A stretch of DNA of 62,951 nucleotides from Aeromonas aquatica. GTDB lineage: Bacteria > Pseudomonadota > Gammaproteobacteria > Enterobacterales > Aeromonadaceae. Under the pieces are notes generated by a model. The model saw nothing but the letters and a program-made list of their open reading frames with translations, was not told the DNA's origin and did no database searches. The stretch's first letter is position 1. Each line of letters opens with the position of its first letter. Position numbers and translations under genes: made by a program. Positions 55,500 through 62,951 of this stretch are shown one piece after another. The stretch covers positions 1 through 62,951 of the forward strand of contig NZ_JRGL01000130.1 in the NCBI RefSeq assembly GCF_000764655.1, written 5' to 3'.

Positions 55500-58424
55500 A
55501 TGCCCAAGCCTCTGTCCGTTCGCCTGTTGCGCTACGTCCTGTATCTCTGCGCCGCCCTGCTCGTCTCTCTCACTATCCTGCTGTGGCAAGCCCCCGGCCT
55601 CATCCAGCGGCATCTGCCCGGCTGGCTGGCCAAGCACTATGGTCTGCACCTGACCCTGGGGGAGATAGCGGTCAATCTGCGCTCCCCTGCCCTCACCCTC
55701 GGCCCCAGCGCCCTGCTCGACGACCAGCAGCAGCCCATGGTGGCGTTCGAGGGGTTGAGGCTCATCCCCAGGGTTAAAGAGAGCTGGCACCAGAGGGCCC
55801 TCCTGTTCGAGGAGGCTACCCTGATAAAACCGGTGCTGAACCTGACCCGTCTCGAGGAGAGCAAAGACAAGGCGCACAAGGGCGAGGTGCGTTTCAACCT
55901 GACCGAGGCGCTGGCCCCCCTGCTGGCAAGCGTGCCGGCGCCAGATCCCGCGCAGCCCCTGACAGCGCCGCTGCTGGTGCAGATAGACAAGCTGGCGGTG
56001 GAGCAGGGCCGACTCCAGTACCTGGACAGCCGTAAGCGGGGCAGCCCGGGCTGGGTTGCGCCCCTCACCCTCGGGGATCTCGCCCTGCAATTGCCGGGCT
56101 TTTCCACCGCAAAGGCCCATAGCAGCCCCTATCGGCTGAGTGCCACCCTCAATCAGCAGAGCCCCCTCAAGGCCGAGGGGGAACTCGACGTCATGACCGG
56201 AACCGGCAAGGGGCAAGTCAGCCTGGGCAAATTGGCACTCGCCCCCCTGGCCCCACTCTGGGCACCCTATTTGAGGGTCAATCTGACCAGGGGAGAGGCC
56301 AGCGCCGAGCTGGCCTATAGGCTTTCGCTGGGCAAACAGGGGCTCGACTGGCAGCTGTCAAAGGGCAAACTGGTCTTGAATAACGGGCAGCTCAAGCGCC
56401 TCAAGGGCGCCGAGTTTGCCCGCTTCAACCGGCTCGCCCTGACCGGCATCATGCTTGATGGCAGCAAGCAGTCCCTCAGCGTCGATACCATCGTGCTCAA
56501 GGCCCCGGCCATCACGGCCACCCTCGATGACAAACAGCAGCTGGATCTGAGCGATCTGCTGGTCCCGCAGACCTCCGCCGAGCCGGCGGGCAAGCCGCCG
56601 AAAAAGGCCAGGCAGACGGCCGCCAAACCCTGGCGCTGGCAGCTCAAGCAGACCCGCATCAGCGGGGGTGAGTTCAAGCTGACCGAGTCCAGCAGCGGCA
56701 AGGCGCTGCCACGGACGCTCTCAGGACTGGAGCTCACCCTGGGCGCCTTGAGCAACGCCACCGCTCAGGCCAGCCCGCTGAGCTTGCGTGGCACACTGGA
56801 CGGCCAGAGCCAGCTCAACTTTGATGGCACCATCATCCCCACCCCCTTCGCCCTGCGCGGCGAGATCAGGCAGCAGGGGCTGCCGCTCGGCTGGGCCCAG
56901 CCCTATCTGCAGGATTTGCTGCGGGTCAAGGTGCAGGACGGCCTGCTCAGCAGCCGCACCAAGCTGGCCATCGCCACCGACGCGACCGGGGCGCTGAGCC
57001 AGCTGGAGGTGACGGGCAGCTTCGATGTCGACAAGTTGCACGTGCTGGACCGCGCCGACAACCAGCGCCTGCTGCAGATTGAACGGCTGGAGCTGAGTGG
57101 GCTGCACTATGACGGCATACGCCAGCAGCTGAAGATCGACGACATCCTGCTGCGCAAACCCTACGCCCGTATCGAGATCAGTGAGGAGGGGATCACCAAC
57201 GTCCAGCAGTTGCTGCTGCCCCGGCCGGGCAACAAGGCCAGCCACGATCCCGCCCCGCGCATCTTCATCGATCAGGTGCGCACCGAGCAGGGCAACCTGC
57301 GCTTCGCCGATCGCAGCCTGAGCCCGGAGTTCGTGGTCGACATCGCCTCCCTCAATGGCCAGAACCGCCACATCAGCAACAACCCCGGCCAGCACTCGGA
57401 GCTCAGCTTCAGCGGCAAGGTGGACAGATATGCCCCCGTCACCATCCGGGGCGGCGCCAACCTGCTGATCGACGATCCCGTGCTCGATGTCGCCGTGGCC
57501 TTCACCAACCTGGAGCTCACCACCTTCACCCCCTACTCCAGCACCTACGCAGGCTACGCCATCGACAAGGGCCAGCTCTCCATGAAGCTCAACTACAGGT
57601 TGCAGGGCAAGCGGCTGGAGGGGGACAACGACATCACCATCAAGAAGCTGCAGCTCGGCGAGAAGATCAAGAGCGAGCAGGCCAGGGATCTGCCCCTCGG
57701 CCTCGCCATCGCCCTCCTGAGCGACGCAAGCGGCGTCATCAAGATGAACCTCAAGGTGAAGGGAGATCTGGATCAGCCGAACTTCAGCCTGGGCAATATC
57801 TTCTGGGACGTGCTCGGCAATACTCTCAGCAAAGCCATCAGCTCCCCCTTCTCCCTGCTGGCTTCCCTCACCGGCGGTACCAAGGATCTCGATGAACTGC
57901 CCTTCCTGCTGGGGGATCCGAGCCTTACCCCGAGCCAGCAGACCAAACTGACTAAGCTCGCTCAGGCATTGAAGGAGCGGCCCAAGCTCAGCATGAATAT
58001 CCGCGGCAAGGTCAATTTCAATGAGGAGCGCCCCATCTTGCAGCGCCAGAAACTGGAGCGGGTGCTGGCCAAGATCACCGGTGCACCGGCCGATCTCGGC
58101 TTGCTGGAGCAGGATCCCGCCCTGCAAGCCGCGCTGGGGGAAGCTTATGAGGCCAAGTTCAAGGAAGATCTCGGCAGCCTGGCCGACCGATTGAAGCTCG
58201 CCGAGCAGAGCCCGGCCCTGCGCGCCCAGGCGATGATCCTGCTGCGTGACCAGCAGCTCATCACCGCCAAGTCATTGCGCAACCTCGCCATGCGCCGCGC
58301 CCAGAATACCAAGGAGTATCTGGTGGATACCCAGGGACTGGCGCCGGAGCGGTTGTTTGTGCTCGACAGCCAGGTCAAGGAGACGGACAAGGAGGCCAAA
58401 GTCGTGCTGACCCTGGATAACTGA
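55500..58424 (+). CDS. DUF748 / AsmA-like envelope protein
   Basis: A 974-residue protein anchored by one N-terminal helix (about 8-30), with a long periplasmic part rich in beta strands. It matches the DUF748 family, a relative of AsmA/TamB-like bridge proteins that may carry lipids between membranes. A basic low-complexity patch (GKPPKKARQTAAKP near 370) joins two halves. The C-terminus (about 890-974) has a helical region ending VKETDKEAKVVLTL, and IRGKVNFNEERP lies near 845. ATG 55500 with TGGAGA is preferred over ATG 55488. It is 279 bp after liuR and probably a separate unit. Function not established. Confidence 0.85.
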   Translation: MPKPLSVRLLRYVLYLCAALLVSLTILLWQAPGLIQRHLPGWLAKHYGLHLTLGEIAVNLRSPALTLGPSALLDDQQQPMVAFEGLRLIPRVKESWHQRALLFEEATLIKPVLNLTRLEESKDKAHKGEVRFNLTEALAPLLASVPAPDPAQPLTAPLLVQIDKLAVEQGRLQYLDSRKRGSPGWVAPLTLGDLALQLPGFSTAKAHSSPYRLSATLNQQSPLKAEGELDVMTGTGKGQVSLGKLALAPLAPLWAPYLRVNLTRGEASAELAYRLSLGKQGLDWQLSKGKLVLNNGQLKRLKGAEFARFNRLALTGIMLDGSKQSLSVDTIVLKAPAITATLDDKQQLDLSDLLVPQTSAEPAGKPPKKARQTAAKPWRWQLKQTRISGGEFKLTESSSGKALPRTLSGLELTLGALSNATAQASPLSLRGTLDGQSQLNFDGTIIPTPFALRGEIRQQGLPLGWAQPYLQDLLRVKVQDGLLSSRTKLAIATDATGALSQLEVTGSFDVDKLHVLDRADNQRLLQIERLELSGLHYDGIRQQLKIDDILLRKPYARIEISEEGITNVQQLLLPRPGNKASHDPAPRIFIDQVRTEQGNLRFADRSLSPEFVVDIASLNGQNRHISNNPGQHSELSFSGKVDRYAPVTIRGGANLLIDDPVLDVAVAFTNLELTTFTPYSSTYAGYAIDKGQLSMKLNYRLQGKRLEGDNDITIKKLQLGEKIKSEQARDLPLGLAIALLSDASGVIKMNLKVKGDLDQPNFSLGNIFWDVLGNTLSKAISSPFSLLASLTGGTKDLDELPFLLGDPSLTPSQQTKLTKLAQALKERPKLSMNIRGKVNFNEERPILQRQKLERVLAKITGAPADLGLLEQDPALQAALGEAYEAKFKEDLGSLADRLKLAEQSPALRAQAMILLRDQQLITAKSLRNLAMRRAQNTKEYLVDTQGLAPERLFVLDSQVKETDKEAKVVLTLDN

Positions 58425-59034
58425 CGGCGCGGGGCGGCCTTGGCTGCTCCGCTCTGTTTGTCGTTCTGCTTATGCCTTCTTCCTCACCCTCATTATTCCG
58501 TCCTCTGCCGTTGTGTCCCCCGCCCTTGCTCCGCCCAGCGCGCGCCTTCCCTGCGACCCCTTGCCAGGACGGGGTGATCGCCCCTTTTCAGCCATATATT
58601 CCGCTACCCCCATGAAGGCCTGCAGTGGAATACGCCACCCATGTGCACTCAAGGCAGACAGCTCACCACTACCCCCCCTCAAACAGGGATAAAATAGCTT
58701 TGTCTGATGGCATATGAGAATGAATGTTGACCACCACAAGAGATGTCGCCGGTCAGGCACGGATCGAGTGAAGAGATCGGCAGGAGTCGGTCAGCCGTCC
58801 CTGCACCATCGACCTGTTATTAATTTTCACATCGCCGTCATTTACACAAAAAATCAACCAAGAAAACGTCATTCATTTACCTGTTTCCTACCTGAATGAC
58901 ACGAATGATGGCCCGGGTAAAATTTCGTGTCGTTTTTTTACCTTTTCTGCCGTTTCCCCCCTTGCGAGGGGCCGAGAGCCTGCCTAAAATCGCGCGTCTT
59001 TTATCAACCCCCCTCTATTTTTGGAGAACACCAC
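58425..59034. other. Long intergenic region before satP
   Basis: This 610-base stretch contains no convincing gene; two frames (58470-58760 minus and 58714-58899 plus) have atypical composition and no ribosome site. Composition falls to moderate GC from about 58680 on, with AT-rich tracts near 58815-58885 and 58920-58940 that should hold the satP promoter. No clear CRP or sigma54 site was found by eye. Its length would allow a small RNA, but no terminator hairpin supports one. Confidence 0.5.
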
Positions 59035-59631
59035 GTGAGCGAAAAATTGGCCAACCCTGCCCCTCTGGGTCTGATGGGTTTCGGTATGACCACCATTCTG
59101 CTGAACATCCATAATGCAGGTTTCTTCCCCATCAGCGCCATGATCCTGGCCATGGGCCTGTGCTACGGTGGCCTGGCCCAGATCATCGCCGGTATCATGG
59201 AGTACAAGCGTGGCAACACCTTCGGTGTGACCGCCTTCATCTCCTACGGCACCTTCTGGTGGAGCCTGGTGTTCCTGCTGATGATGCCGGGCATGGGTCT
59301 GGCCGAAGCCACTCCCCACGCCTTCATGGGCTGGTATCTGCTGATGTGGGGCATGTTCACCCTGTTCATGCTGGTCGGCACCATCAACTTCCCGCGTGTG
59401 AAGCAGTTCGTGTTCGCCTCCCTGACCGTGCTGTTCTTCCTGCTGGCCGCCCGTGACTTCACCGGCAGCACCCTGATCGGCACCATCGCCGGTTTCGAAG
59501 GCATCATCTGCGGCGCCAGCGCCATCTACCTGGCCATGGCCACCGTGATCAACGAGCAGTTTGGCCGCACCGTGCTGCCCATCGGCGATCACAAGAAAGC
59601 CGCCGCCGTGCAGCTCAAAGCCGCCGCTTAA
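59035..59631 (+). CDS. satP: Acetate/succinate transporter, GPR1/FUN34/YaaH family
   Basis: Six-helix inner-membrane transporter of 198 residues. The family signature NPAPLGLMGFG is at residues 6-16, and the rest matches SatP (YaaH, 188 residues in E. coli), including GYLLMWG-like helices and KRGNTFGVTAF. GTG 59035 is chosen because GGAGA lies 8 bases before it; the frame is open from 58927 but lacks support. It imports acetate by proton symport. In this neighbourhood, end products of leucine breakdown (acetoacetate, acetyl-CoA) are thematically close, but no operon link exists. Confidence 0.9.
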   Translation: MSEKLANPAPLGLMGFGMTTILLNIHNAGFFPISAMILAMGLCYGGLAQIIAGIMEYKRGNTFGVTAFISYGTFWWSLVFLLMMPGMGLAEATPHAFMGWYLLMWGMFTLFMLVGTINFPRVKQFVFASLTVLFFLLAARDFTGSTLIGTIAGFEGIICGASAIYLAMATVINEQFGRTVLPIGDHKKAAAVQLKAAA

Positions 59632-59660
59632 TTTGCGATAAGCCCGCGCAAGCGCTGATA

Positions 59661-59689
59661 AAAAAGGCACCCTCAGGGGTGCTTTTTTG
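59661..59689. terminator. Bidirectional terminator between satP and mtfA
   Basis: AAAAGGCACCC/GGGTGCTTTT with a 4-base loop, flanked by A and T runs. Serves the two convergent genes. Confidence 0.92.
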
Positions 59690-59731
59690 TTTGCCCGCGA
59701 TACCACAGGTCATGGTTTCAGATGGCGATCC

Positions 59732-60526
59732 TCAGTCGCCCGCCAGCAGACGGGTCGCTGGGAAACGCGCCGCCGGCTGCTGGCCGTAGAAGCGCTCGAA
59801 CTGGCCATAGACGGCGGGATAGACCGCGCGCAGGCGCAGGGGATCGGTGAAGAAGCTCTCGCTGCACACCGCGAAGAACTCGGCGGGGTGCTCGGCGGCA
59901 TAGGGATCGATATCGGTCACCTCATCACGTGCCAGCTGCGCGTTCAGCGCATCGAACGCCTGCTGCATGGCCTGGGTCCATTGACGCGGATCCATCCCGT
60001 GCGGCAGCGGCGGCGCGCCATCGGCATCGCCCCCCAGCATGTCGAGCTTGTGGCTCAGCTCGTGGATCACCAGGTTGAAACCGTCCCAGTCCCCATCCTG
60101 CTGCAACTCGCTCCAGGCCAGTACCAACGGCCCCTGGGGCCAGGATTCGCCGGCATTTTCCTCCTCCCATTCGCTCACCAGCCCAAACTCGTCCTGTACC
60201 TCCTGGCGGCGGGTGACGGGCTCGGGGATGATGATCACCTCGTGAAAACCGCGATACCAGTCCAGCCCCAGATGCAGGATCGGCAGCACCGCCTGCAGGG
60301 CCAGCACCGCCTGCTGACGCGCCGTGAGCTCGACCCCGATCTGGGTGAGGGTCTTGCGGGCCAAAAACTGTTGGGCCAACGCCATCAACCGTTGCTCATC
60401 CGCCAGGGAAAATCCCTGCAAGATGGGCACGGCGGCCAGGGCCTGTTGCCACTCCAGCGCCTGGGGAACGTTGCTCCTCGCATCCGAAGGACGACCAAAT
60501 ACCGCTCTCAATCTGGACCAGAACAC
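59732..60526 (-). CDS. mtfA: MtfA zinc peptidase (Mlc titration factor)
   Basis: Cytosolic zinc aminopeptidase-like protein of 264 residues that binds the glucose repressor Mlc in E. coli and so modulates ptsG. The zinc motif HELSHKLDM is near residue 152, with Glu in HPAEFFAVCSE near 212 as third ligand. The upstream aromatic segment LDWYRGFHEVIIIP is typical. Start GTG 60526 with AGAGGAG 5 bases upstream. It lies 18 bp after a GNAT acetyltransferase gene, likely in one operon. Confidence 0.93.
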   Translation of the reverse strand: MFWSRLRAVFGRPSDARSNVPQALEWQQALAAVPILQGFSLADEQRLMALAQQFLARKTLTQIGVELTARQQAVLALQAVLPILHLGLDWYRGFHEVIIIPEPVTRRQEVQDEFGLVSEWEEENAGESWPQGPLVLAWSELQQDGDWDGFNLVIHELSHKLDMLGGDADGAPPLPHGMDPRQWTQAMQQAFDALNAQLARDEVTDIDPYAAEHPAEFFAVCSESFFTDPLRLRAVYPAVYGQFERFYGQQPAARFPATRLLAGD

Positions 60527-60544
60527 GGGGACTCCTCTTGCCGA

Positions 60545-60982
60545 TCACAACACTTTCACGAACCGTTTGGGGTGCTCGAGATACCCCTGCCCTAGATAGA
60601 AACGATGGGCCCCCTCCCGCTTGAGGCTGCTGGATAGCTCCAGCTGGCTGCAACCCTGTGCCAGGGCGCGGACCTCGGCCGTCGCCAGCAAGGAGGTGCC
60701 AATCCCGCTCCCCCTTGCGGCCTCATCGATCACCAGCGCCGAGATGAGACCCCAGGCGCAGGCGACATGCAGGGGCTGCAGGCGATGCCACACCAAGACC
60801 CCCAGCACCTCGCTCCCGAGCGAGGCCAGCAGCACCTCCGTTGCCGGATCCGGCGCCAGCAGGCGTGCCACCACCTCGTCCGCCCGGGTCTGATAACCCA
60901 ACTGCCCGAACAGGCCGGCGAGGGCTGCGCCGTCTTCCCCGCCCGCGAGGCGAATGGTGCAGCTATCTGCTTTCATTTTCAT
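60545..60982 (-). CDS. GNAT family N-acetyltransferase
   Basis: A 145-residue acetyltransferase. The acetyl-CoA motif A lies around ALVIDEAARGSGIGTSLL near 85-100, containing the RGxGxG pyrophosphate loop. C-terminal AHRFYLGQGYLEH near 128 is the usual motif B region. ATG 60982 is chosen; ATG 60976 is also possible, and the ribosome site is weak. Probably in one operon with mtfA, whose start is 18 bp downstream. Substrate unknown. Confidence 0.88.
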   Translation of the reverse strand: MKMKADSCTIRLAGGEDGAALAGLFGQLGYQTRADEVVARLLAPDPATEVLLASLGSEVLGVLVWHRLQPLHVACAWGLISALVIDEAARGSGIGTSLLATAEVRALAQGCSQLELSSSLKREGAHRFYLGQGYLEHPKRFVKVL

Positions 60983-61280
60983 GCCTGACCCCACTTTTAT
61001 CCTCCCTCCAGCGCACCCCATCGACAATATGCAGGCCCACATGATGGGCAAGGACCGGATCTTGTCCAGCGCCCTTGGCCATTTGTTAACGCCAATTCAC
61101 AAATTAACAATCGAGTAACGTTTTTACTAGGAAGCCACAAAACAAATCGATATGTTAAAACCCGCGGACTTGGTAGTCGAAAGTTCCGCCCCATATTGGG
61201 TGACCTCTTTGGTCGCCTGTTTTATCAAGAGAGCAAGGCACAGACCTCGCCAAGAGAGCACGACAAAGGAGTTGTTGTAC

Positions 61281-62774
61281 ATGAATGAGATCGTCAATGC
61301 CATCAATGGCGTGATTTGGAGCCCCGCGCTCATCTTCTTATGCCTGGGAGTCGGCCTCTACTTCTCCCTGCGCACCCGCTTCCTGCAACTGCGCCACATC
61401 AAGGAGATGATCCGCCTGATGTTTGATGGCAAGAGTACCGATGCCGGTGTCTCTTCCTTCCAGGCGCTGGCCATGACCCTGGCCGGTCGGGTCGGCACCG
61501 GCAACATCGCCGGGGTGGCCACCGCCATCACCTTCGGTGGCCCTGGCGCCCTGTTCTGGATGTGGATGGTCGCCTTCCTCGGTGCCAGCTCCGCCTTCGT
61601 GGAGTCCACCCTGGGTCAGGTCTACAAGGAGAAGATCAACGGTGAGTACCGCGGCGGCCCGGCCTTCTACATCGAGAAGGGACTCGGCATGAAGTGGTAC
61701 GCCTGGACCTTCGCGATTTCCACCATCTTCGCCTGCGGCGTGCTGCTGCCCGGGGTGCAGGCCAACTCCATCGGCGCCAGCCTGCAGACCGCCTTCGCGA
61801 TCGATCCGAACGTCACCGCCGCCGGTCTGGCGCTGCTGCTCGGCTTCATCATCTTCGGTGGCGTCAAGCGTATCGCCCACTTCGCCAGCACTGTGGTGCC
61901 CTTCATGGCGCTCGGCTACATCATCGTCGCCTGCGTCATCATCGCCCTCAACATCGGTCAGTTGCCCGGTGTGCTGATGCTGATCTGGAAGAGCGCCTTC
62001 GGCTTTGACGCCGGCTTTGGCGCCGTGCTGGGCCTGGCCATCATGTGGGGGGTCAAGCGCGGGGTCTACTCCAACGAGGCGGGTCAGGGCACGGGGCCGC
62101 ACGCCTCCTCCGCCGCCGCGGTGAGCCACCCGGCCAAGCAGGGGCTGGTGCAGGCGTTCTCCGTCTACATCGATACTCTGTTCGTCTGCTCCGCCACCGG
62201 CTTTATGCTGCTGATCACTGGCCTGTACAACGTACAGGGGCCGGATGGCGCCGCGATCTACACCGGCATCGCGGGCGTCGCCGCCGGTCCCGGCTATGTG
62301 CAGACCGCCATGGAGAGCATGATGCCGGGCTTTGGCAGCATGTTCGTGGCCATCGCCCTGTTCTTCTTCGCGTTCACCACTATCGTCGCCTACTACTACA
62401 TCGCCGAGACCAACATCGCCTACATCAACCGCAAGGTGAACCGCCCCTGGCTGACCTTCGTGCTGAAACTGACGCTGATGGCCTCCACCGTCTACGGCAC
62501 CGTCAAGACCGCCGATCTCGCCTGGGGCATGGGGGACATCGGGGTCGGTCTGATGGCCTGGCTCAACATAGGCGCCATCCTGCTACTGCAAAAAACCGCC
62601 CTCGTCTGCCTCAAGGACTACGAGGCTCAGCAGGCCCAAGGGCTGGATCCCGTGTTCCACCCGGAGAAGCTCGGCATCAAGAACGCCGACTACTGGGCGG
62701 GCCACCGCTCCGAAGACAACCTGGAGCAGGAGCAATCCGGTCACGCCTTCGAGCCGGATCGCAAGGTCTCCTGA
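61281..62774 (+). CDS. Sodium:alanine symporter (AGCS family)
   Basis: Inner-membrane amino acid carrier of 497 residues, with about eleven helices. FQALAMTLAGRVGTGNIAGVATAI near 62 is the family sodium/substrate motif, and KRGVYSNEAGQGTGPHAS near 255 is the second signature. It imports alanine or glycine with sodium. ATG 61281 with AAAGGAG upstream is chosen; the frame is open from 61152. The gap 60983-61280 is AT-rich around 61080-61160 and should hold the promoter. Terminator follows directly. Confidence 0.93.
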   Translation: MNEIVNAINGVIWSPALIFLCLGVGLYFSLRTRFLQLRHIKEMIRLMFDGKSTDAGVSSFQALAMTLAGRVGTGNIAGVATAITFGGPGALFWMWMVAFLGASSAFVESTLGQVYKEKINGEYRGGPAFYIEKGLGMKWYAWTFAISTIFACGVLLPGVQANSIGASLQTAFAIDPNVTAAGLALLLGFIIFGGVKRIAHFASTVVPFMALGYIIVACVIIALNIGQLPGVLMLIWKSAFGFDAGFGAVLGLAIMWGVKRGVYSNEAGQGTGPHASSAAAVSHPAKQGLVQAFSVYIDTLFVCSATGFMLLITGLYNVQGPDGAAIYTGIAGVAAGPGYVQTAMESMMPGFGSMFVAIALFFFAFTTIVAYYYIAETNIAYINRKVNRPWLTFVLKLTLMASTVYGTVKTADLAWGMGDIGVGLMAWLNIGAILLLQKTALVCLKDYEAQQAQGLDPVFHPEKLGIKNADYWAGHRSEDNLEQEQSGHAFEPDRKVS

Positions 62775-62805
62775 GCCCCCAGACAAAACATAAAAATGAA
62801 AGACA

Positions 62806-62838
62806 TAAAAAATGGCAGCCTTGGCTGCCATTTTTTTT
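62806..62838 (+). terminator. Terminator of the alanine symporter gene
   Basis: AAAATGGCAGCC/GGCTGCCATTTT with a 2-base loop and an eight-base T run. Ends right where the probable insertion sequence starts. Confidence 0.95.
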
Positions 62839-62951
62839 GGCTCTGTCCCAATTACGTGTTGAAAGGCTAACCTTGAAATAGGTCATCACCCTGAGGGCCA
62901 CCATCATGGATACCCAAGCCTTTCAACACCTGCTGTCTCTCTTCCCACTGC
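62839..62951 (+). mobile_element. Probable left end of an insertion sequence (IS1595-like), cut by the window
   Basis: Immediately after the terminator T run, GGCTCTGTCCCAATTACGTG resembles the terminal inverted repeats of IS1595-type elements (GGCTCTGTC start, from memory). A transposase-like ORF starts 67 bases in. The right end and target duplication are outside the window, so identity is tentative. Confidence 0.5.
62906..62951 (+). CDS. N-terminus of a probable transposase
   Basis: ATG 62906 opens MDTQAFQHLLSLFPL before the window ends. Such a start (Phe-x2-Leu-Leu-x3-Pro) is reminiscent of zinc-ribbon transposases of the IS1595 family. Only 15 residues are visible, so the family call rests on the start pattern and the adjacent terminal-repeat-like DNA. 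Confidence 0.4.
   Translation, partial: MDTQAFQHLLSLFPL

Noticed and set aside
58470..58760. 96-residue minus-strand frame in the gap before satP
   Set aside because: No ribosome site, unusual composition, no domain, and the promoter of satP should lie here.

Overview
The window is high-GC gammaproteobacterial chromosome and looks like Aeromonas. The basis is gene content and order recalled from that genus (ribE/norM beside tRNA-Val genes, an LpxM pair, an ImpA-type protease, liu/ivd clusters), dense coding on both strands and LPS-type acyltransferases. No species is assigned. Most of the window is ordinary chromosome. Mobile-DNA traces are limited to a recombinase scar beside the SRP RNA gene and what looks like an insertion-sequence end at the right edge.

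Layout. 1-450: a truncated gene tail with a diverged duplicate. 450-3281: CPXCG protein, riboflavin synthase, YaeP, NorM. 3380-3963: a strong promoter, five tRNA-Val(GAC) genes of two sequence types and a terminator. 4064-8919: DNA polymerase II with a LexA-like box, a lipoprotein with seven 13-residue repeats, a pirin and a small membrane protein. 9084-12313: a RIO kinase behind 11-bp tandem repeats, then two LpxM-like acyltransferases. 12551-24328: a TDT transporter with a YeiE-like regulator, an oxidoreductase, endonuclease IV, GH3 and GH1 glycosidases, an SDR, and several LysR/AraC regulators. 24495-31609: a diguanylate cyclase, an outer-membrane barrel protein, and a YdeP-type molybdoenzyme with FdhD and a LysR regulator. 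31717-37635: a very large ImpA/M60-like lipoprotein protease, a broken DJ-1/PfpI gene, and an MdaB-like reductase with its LysR. 37828-40638: the recombinase scar, 4.5S RNA, a TauE/SafE permease and an ArcD-like antiporter.

41020-55220 is the functional core: two divergent branched-chain amino acid catabolic operons. Leftward are mmsA, an isobutyryl-CoA-type dehydrogenase, an enoyl-CoA hydratase, a 3-hydroxyisobutyryl-CoA hydrolase, mmsB and an SDR (valine/isoleucine branch, ivdB to ivdG order). Rightward are liuA, liuB, liuC, liuD, liuE and the MerR regulator liuR (leucine branch). A perfect 7-bp-arm palindrome lies between them and is the likely LiuR operator. The liu operon holds two very short ORFs, each overlapping its neighbours. 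One repeats the first 17 codons of liuD with only synonymous differences over the 12 identical residues.

55500-62951 carries a large DUF748 protein, an acetate transporter (SatP family), MtfA with a GNAT acetyltransferase, a sodium:alanine symporter and the apparent left end of an insertion sequence. No CRISPR array, integron or prophage was seen. The most unusual items are the liu micro-ORFs, the iterated repeat in front of the RIO kinase, the repeat lipoprotein next to the LexA-like box, and the recombinase scar abutting the SRP RNA gene.
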